From the NCBI GenBank assembly GCA_005879505.1, contig VBKQ01000134.1, forward strand, positions 1 to 9,614: a DNA stretch of 9,614 bases, read 5' to 3'. The translations under genes were made by a program, and so were the position numbers. Below are positions 7,108 to 9,614 of the stretch, one piece after another. The notes under the pieces were generated by a model that searched no databases, had not been told where the DNA came from, and was given only the letters and a program-made list of their open reading frames with translations. The DNA is from Deltaproteobacteria bacterium. Its GTDB lineage: Bacteria > Myxococcota > Myxococcia > Myxococcales > 40CM-4-68-19. Numbering within the stretch: the stretch's first letter is position 1; each line of letters opens with the position of its first letter.

Positions 7108-7670
7108 GCACGAGTGACCTGGAAGGGGTGCTGGACGAGCTGGGCAACGCGTTGCGGGCGGTGGACCCGGGCGAGCTCCGGGCGCTGCAGGAGCGGCTCG
7201 GCGCCGCGCGGCGCGTCTTCGTGGCCGGGGCCGGCCGCTCGGGCCTCGTGGTACGGGCCTTTGCCATGCGCCTCATGCACCTCGGCCTTCACGTGCACGT
7301 GGTGGGCGACGTCACGACTCCCGCCTTTGCGGCCGGCGATCTCCTCGTGATCGGCTCCGGCTCGGGCGAGACCGACAGCCTGTGCGCGGTGGCCCGGAAG
7401 GCCAAGGCGCTGGGCGGGGTACTGGCGGTCGTCACCATCGTCCCCTCCTCGACCCTGGGACAGCTCGCCGAGGTTGTCGTTCGCGTGGACGCCCCTTCGC
7501 CCAAGGCGGTCGCACAGGCCGGCGCGCCGCCCCGCCGGAGCGTCCAGCCCATGGGCGCCCTCTTCGAACAGACGATGTTGCTCCTGCTCGACGCTGTCGT
7601 GATGCGCCTCGCCGCCGCGCGCGGCACCTCGCCCGACGAGCTCTTCGCCCGCCACGCGAACCTGGAGTGA
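7104..7670 (+). CDS. hxlB: 6-phospho-3-hexuloisomerase (SIS domain)
   Basis: The 188-residue single SIS-domain protein is a canonical PHI, interconverting 3-hexulose 6-phosphate and fructose 6-phosphate. The sugar-phosphate loops GRSG (44-47) and GSGSGET (84-90) are intact, the proposed catalytic Glu lies in ALFEQ (155), and the protein ends with the family motif RHANLE (183-188). The ATG at 7104 overlaps the synthase stop codon and is preceded by GAGGAG (7093-7098). This gives a typical PHI length; an upstream in-frame extension is a shadow of the synthase gene. It is the last gene of the operon. It is a paralogue of the first gene (191-760), whose loops are degenerate. Confidence 0.92.
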   Translation: MSTSDLEGVLDELGNALRAVDPGELRALQERLGAARRVFVAGAGRSGLVVRAFAMRLMHLGLHVHVVGDVTTPAFAAGDLLVIGSGSGETDSLCAVARKAKALGGVLAVVTIVPSSTLGQLAEVVVRVDAPSPKAVAQAGAPPRRSVQPMGALFEQTMLLLLDAVVMRLAAARGTSPDELFARHANLE

Positions 7671-7680
7671 ACGGAGCGCG

Positions 7681-8040
7681 CTATACGGGCTTTGTTGGAT
7701 GGCTTCCCTGCCCCCGCAAGAGCCAGCCCACCGCGAGTGCGTTGAGGACAGCGAAGGCAAACGGTCCGTAGGTCTTTGAAAGATCGTGTGCGAGCGCGCC
7801 GATGACGCCATCAAACGCTTGCACTGAAGTCATCGCGATTCCCAGGAACGCGATTGCCGTGCGAGAGCGCACGCCGATCGCGATCAGGACCGTCACCAAC
7901 AGCGCGACGCTTCGCGAAGTTGCGTAGCGGGCGAAGCTGTCGCCGTTGCCCGAGCCAAGTAGACCAGCGAGGGAAAAGCCCGCGCTTACTGCGGCACTGA
8001 GGAGCGTCATGAGCGCGCAGCCCCAGAACCGCTTCGTCAT
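7681..8040 (-). CDS. Small four-helix membrane protein of unknown function
   Basis: The 119-residue protein has four likely membrane helices, near residues 8-28, 44-57, 61-83 and 90-108, with a short Arg/Lys-rich stretch between helices 2 and 3 and a polar C-terminus. The helix pattern and the aspartate in helix 3 (AFDGVIG) recall small uncharacterised membrane families such as DUF4267, but I cannot confirm the family. Codon choice looks like real coding sequence, somewhat less GC-rich at third positions than the operon. It converges on the isomerase gene with only 10 bases between the stop codons, so it is a separate transcription unit. Neither the ATG at 8040 nor the internal ATG at 8010 has a good ribosome site, so the start is uncertain. 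Confidence 0.6.
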   Translation of the reverse strand: MTKRFWGCALMTLLSAAVSAGFSLAGLLGSGNGDSFARYATSRSVALLVTVLIAIGVRSRTAIAFLGIAMTSVQAFDGVIGALAHDLSKTYGPFAFAVLNALAVGWLLRGQGSHPTKPV

Positions 8041-8414
8041 CGAGCCACCACAGGGTTCATCGATGCGCTCGCAGGCGGCGCGATTCTCGCCTTGGCCGCA
8101 CTCTGCCCAATCCTGCTTCCTGCAAATTCGTCGTCGGCCAAGCGGGAGGACGACAGATTTGTATCATCAGGACGTTCGTTGCAATCACCCATCTCTAGAG
8201 CGTGTGCATCGATCACGGCCGCCGCGTCGACGTGGTACCGCGCTTGCACACCTCCACGCAGGATCGCACTTCAGCGCTCCCGGAAGGAGCAGAAGACGCC
8301 TGCGAACCATGACGACTGAGAATCGCAAGATCTGCCACGGCGCGATTGCGTTTTGCAGTCCACGCGCGCCGCGTTCTCCCCGGTCGCAGGGCGCCGATCA
8401 TGTGCCGGCGCTGG
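8041..8414. other. Gene-poor intergenic stretch
   Basis: No convincing gene is seen on either strand. A 70-codon open frame on the - strand (8037-8249) overlaps the start of the membrane-protein gene by ATGA, but its composition is not protein-like and I see no ribosome site. On the + strand, 8053-8160 reads as a hydrophobic stretch followed by a charged tail, beginning without a start codon, and could be a decayed gene end. The first part presumably holds the promoter of the - strand membrane gene, and the later part any activator sites for the sigma54 promoter downstream; I could not identify either. Confidence 0.4.
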
Positions 8415-8431
8415 CTGGCCCGAATACTGCT
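8415..8431 (+). promoter_or_regulatory. Sigma54 (-24/-12) promoter candidate
   Basis: The sequence CTGGCCCG-AATA-CTGCT matches the sigma54 consensus YTGGCACG-N4-TTGCW with two mismatches. The invariant GG (8417-8418) and GC (8429-8430) have the required spacing. Transcription would start near 8442, leaving a 38-base leader that contains the ribosome site AAAGGAA (8466-8472) of the porin-like gene. Such a promoter would need an enhancer-binding activator, whose sites I could not find. It is a single-site motif match, so chance is possible. Confidence 0.45.
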
Positions 8432-8479
8432 CATTCATGAAGCTTCACACCGCCCATCGAAGCCGAAAGGAACCACGAA

Positions 8480-9565
8480 GTGCACAAGAACCTTGCACCT
8501 TCCCTGATCGCATTCGCCTTCCTTCCGCTCACCGCAATCGCCGAAGAACCGGCGAAGACCCCCCCTCCACCGAAGTGGTACGACACCATCGAGATCCACG
8601 GGCTCGTGGACGCCTACTACTCGGCGAACGCGACCCAGCAGCAGACCGCGCCCAACCTCCTCCGTAGCTTCGACAGCGCCAACGGCTTCCAGCTCGCTTA
8701 CGGCAAGCTGATCGCGCAGGCCGCTCCGGCGCCGGTCGGCTTCCGCATCGACCTCGGCTTCGGTCCGGTGGCCCAGCTCACGACCTTCGATCACCTCCAG
8801 CAGGCCTACGTGAGCGTGAAGCTGCCTGGTGAAATCATCCTCGATGGCGGTCGATTCGTGACCAACGCCGGCGCCGAGGTGATCGAGGCGAAAGACGACT
8901 GGATCTACTCGCGCTCCCTGCTCTTCAGTTTCGCCATCCCTTTCACGCACACCGGCCTGCGCGCGACCATCCCGATCCCGGGCATCGCGGGGCTCTCCGC
9001 AATGGCCGGTCTGTTCAACGGTTTCGACCAGCCCACCGGCGTGCCTGGTTCAGGCGTGACCAACAAGGTTGGCTCGCCCAAGATGGGTCATCTCGCCCTG
9101 ATGTACTCCGGTCCCGCCAACACCGCGGTTACTCTCAACGGCTATTACGGCTATACCGACGCGACCCAGGCCGATACCAAGACGCTCCTCGACGGCGTCG
9201 TGGGCCGCTCCTTCGGCGACCTGTCGCTCAACCTGAACGCTGACTACGGGCGGCAGAGCGGTAAACAGTACTGGGGCCTGGCAGGCCTGGCGCGCTACTC
9301 GTTCTTCGACGACAAGTTCCGCATCTCGGGGCGCGGCGAGTACTTTGACGACAGCGACGGCGCGGCAGGGATTACGAATGCAGCTGGCGCGAGGCTTTTG
9401 AACAAGTATTGGGAGGGCACGCTTTCCCTGTCGGTCCCTGCGAGCCCCAACGCCGAGTTCCGGGTCGAGGGCCGTTATGACCGCACCACCGATGCCAAGA
9501 TCTTCAAGGACGGCGCGGAGCAGGGCCAAGGCACCGTCCAGGTGGCCGCTCTCGCTTGGTTCTAA
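8480..9565 (+). CDS. Outer-membrane beta-barrel protein, porin-2 (BBP2/OmpL-like) family
   Basis: The 361-residue protein has a Sec signal peptide (residues 1-21, AIA before Glu22) and then a Pro-rich linker. The body has alternating amphipathic beta-strands and ends in AWF; the terminal Phe is the usual BAM assembly signal. The start of the barrel (IEIHGLVDAYYSAN), a GFRIDLGFGP strand, the KLPGEIILDGGRF segment and the later AGLFNGFD segment are typical of the putative beta-barrel porin-2 family (PF07642). Repeated Tyr- and Gly-rich strands (GYYGYTD, GRGEYFDD) continue to the end. The GTG start has AAAGGAA 7 bases upstream. It probably forms a general or substrate-related pore in the outer membrane. 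A role in uptake of the same sugar is possible from proximity, but it has its own upstream region. Confidence 0.82.
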   Translation: MHKNLAPSLIAFAFLPLTAIAEEPAKTPPPPKWYDTIEIHGLVDAYYSANATQQQTAPNLLRSFDSANGFQLAYGKLIAQAAPAPVGFRIDLGFGPVAQLTTFDHLQQAYVSVKLPGEIILDGGRFVTNAGAEVIEAKDDWIYSRSLLFSFAIPFTHTGLRATIPIPGIAGLSAMAGLFNGFDQPTGVPGSGVTNKVGSPKMGHLALMYSGPANTAVTLNGYYGYTDATQADTKTLLDGVVGRSFGDLSLNLNADYGRQSGKQYWGLAGLARYSFFDDKFRISGRGEYFDDSDGAAGITNAAGARLLNKYWEGTLSLSVPASPNAEFRVEGRYDRTTDAKIFKDGAEQGQGTVQVAALAWF

Positions 9566-9614
9566 GACTTCTGGGTCGAGGTCGACGTGGTGCCCACCGC
9601 GGCGTAGCATGCTG

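Noticed and set aside
7697..7728. Imperfect hairpin GGATGGCT/AGCCAGCC near the convergent gene ends as a terminator
   Set aside because: It has a mismatch, a 16-base loop, lies inside the membrane-protein coding region and has no T-run on either side.
5466..7814. 782-codon open frame on the - strand opposite the epimerase, HPS and PHI genes
   Set aside because: Antisense to three well-recognised enzymes and with no recognisable domain; long antisense frames are common where third codon positions are G or C.
8194..8239. Cluster of six-base palindromes (TCTAGA, ATCGAT, CGGCCG, GTCGAC, GGTACC) that resembles a cloning polylinker
   Set aside because: The sites are separated by ordinary-looking sequence and the run matches no polylinker I know; several such palindromes can occur by chance in about 50 bases. 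A vector search would settle it.
9050..9610. 186-codon - strand open frame opposite the porin-like gene
   Set aside because: It shadows a protein with a signal peptide, barrel strands and C-terminal Phe; the shadow itself shows no domain.
1..9614. Insertion sequences, CRISPR arrays, tRNA or rRNA genes
   Set aside because: No transposase-like frame, spaced repeats, or conserved tRNA/rRNA sequence were seen on reading both strands.

Overview
The window is GC-rich DNA (roughly two-thirds G+C by eye) from a Gram-negative, two-membrane bacterium. The evidence is a non-lipidated periplasmic binding protein and an outer-membrane beta-barrel protein that ends in phenylalanine. I cannot name the taxon from the sequence. 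A GC-rich proteobacterium or myxobacterium-like lineage would fit.

From about 112 to 7670 all genes lie on the + strand, are tightly spaced and look like one sugar-utilisation operon. A good sigma70-type promoter (112-140) precedes: a degenerate SIS-domain protein related to 6-phospho-3-hexuloisomerase (191-760); a complete CUT2-type sugar ABC transporter (binding protein 824-1816, double ATPase 1904-3394, permeases 3391-4440 and 4443-5489, in the same order as rhamnose-type rhaSTPQ operons); a ketose 3-epimerase of the D-tagatose/D-allulose 3-epimerase family (5586-6449); a 3-hexulose-6-phosphate synthase (6457-7107); and a second, canonical 6-phospho-3-hexuloisomerase (7104-7670). Stop/start overlaps (GTGA at 3391, ATGA at 7104) and gaps of 2 and 7 bases suggest translational coupling. 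GC-rich stem-loops sit on both sides of the binding-protein gene.

Taken together, the operon would import a monosaccharide, epimerise a free ketose at C3, and link hexose phosphate to ribulose 5-phosphate plus formaldehyde through the synthase/isomerase pair (the ribulose monophosphate module, running in either direction). No sugar kinase, regulator or formaldehyde dehydrogenase is present in the window, so substrate and direction are open. The pairing of a D-allulose-type epimerase with the formaldehyde module inside a sugar-import operon is the most interesting feature here.

After a 10-base convergent gap, a small four-helix membrane protein is encoded on the - strand (7681-8040). About 440 bases follow without a convincing gene (8041-8479). 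This gap ends in a good sigma54 (-24/-12) promoter candidate at 8415-8431, which would drive an outer-membrane porin-like protein (8480-9565). The first 111 bases and the last 49 bases hold nothing I can support.
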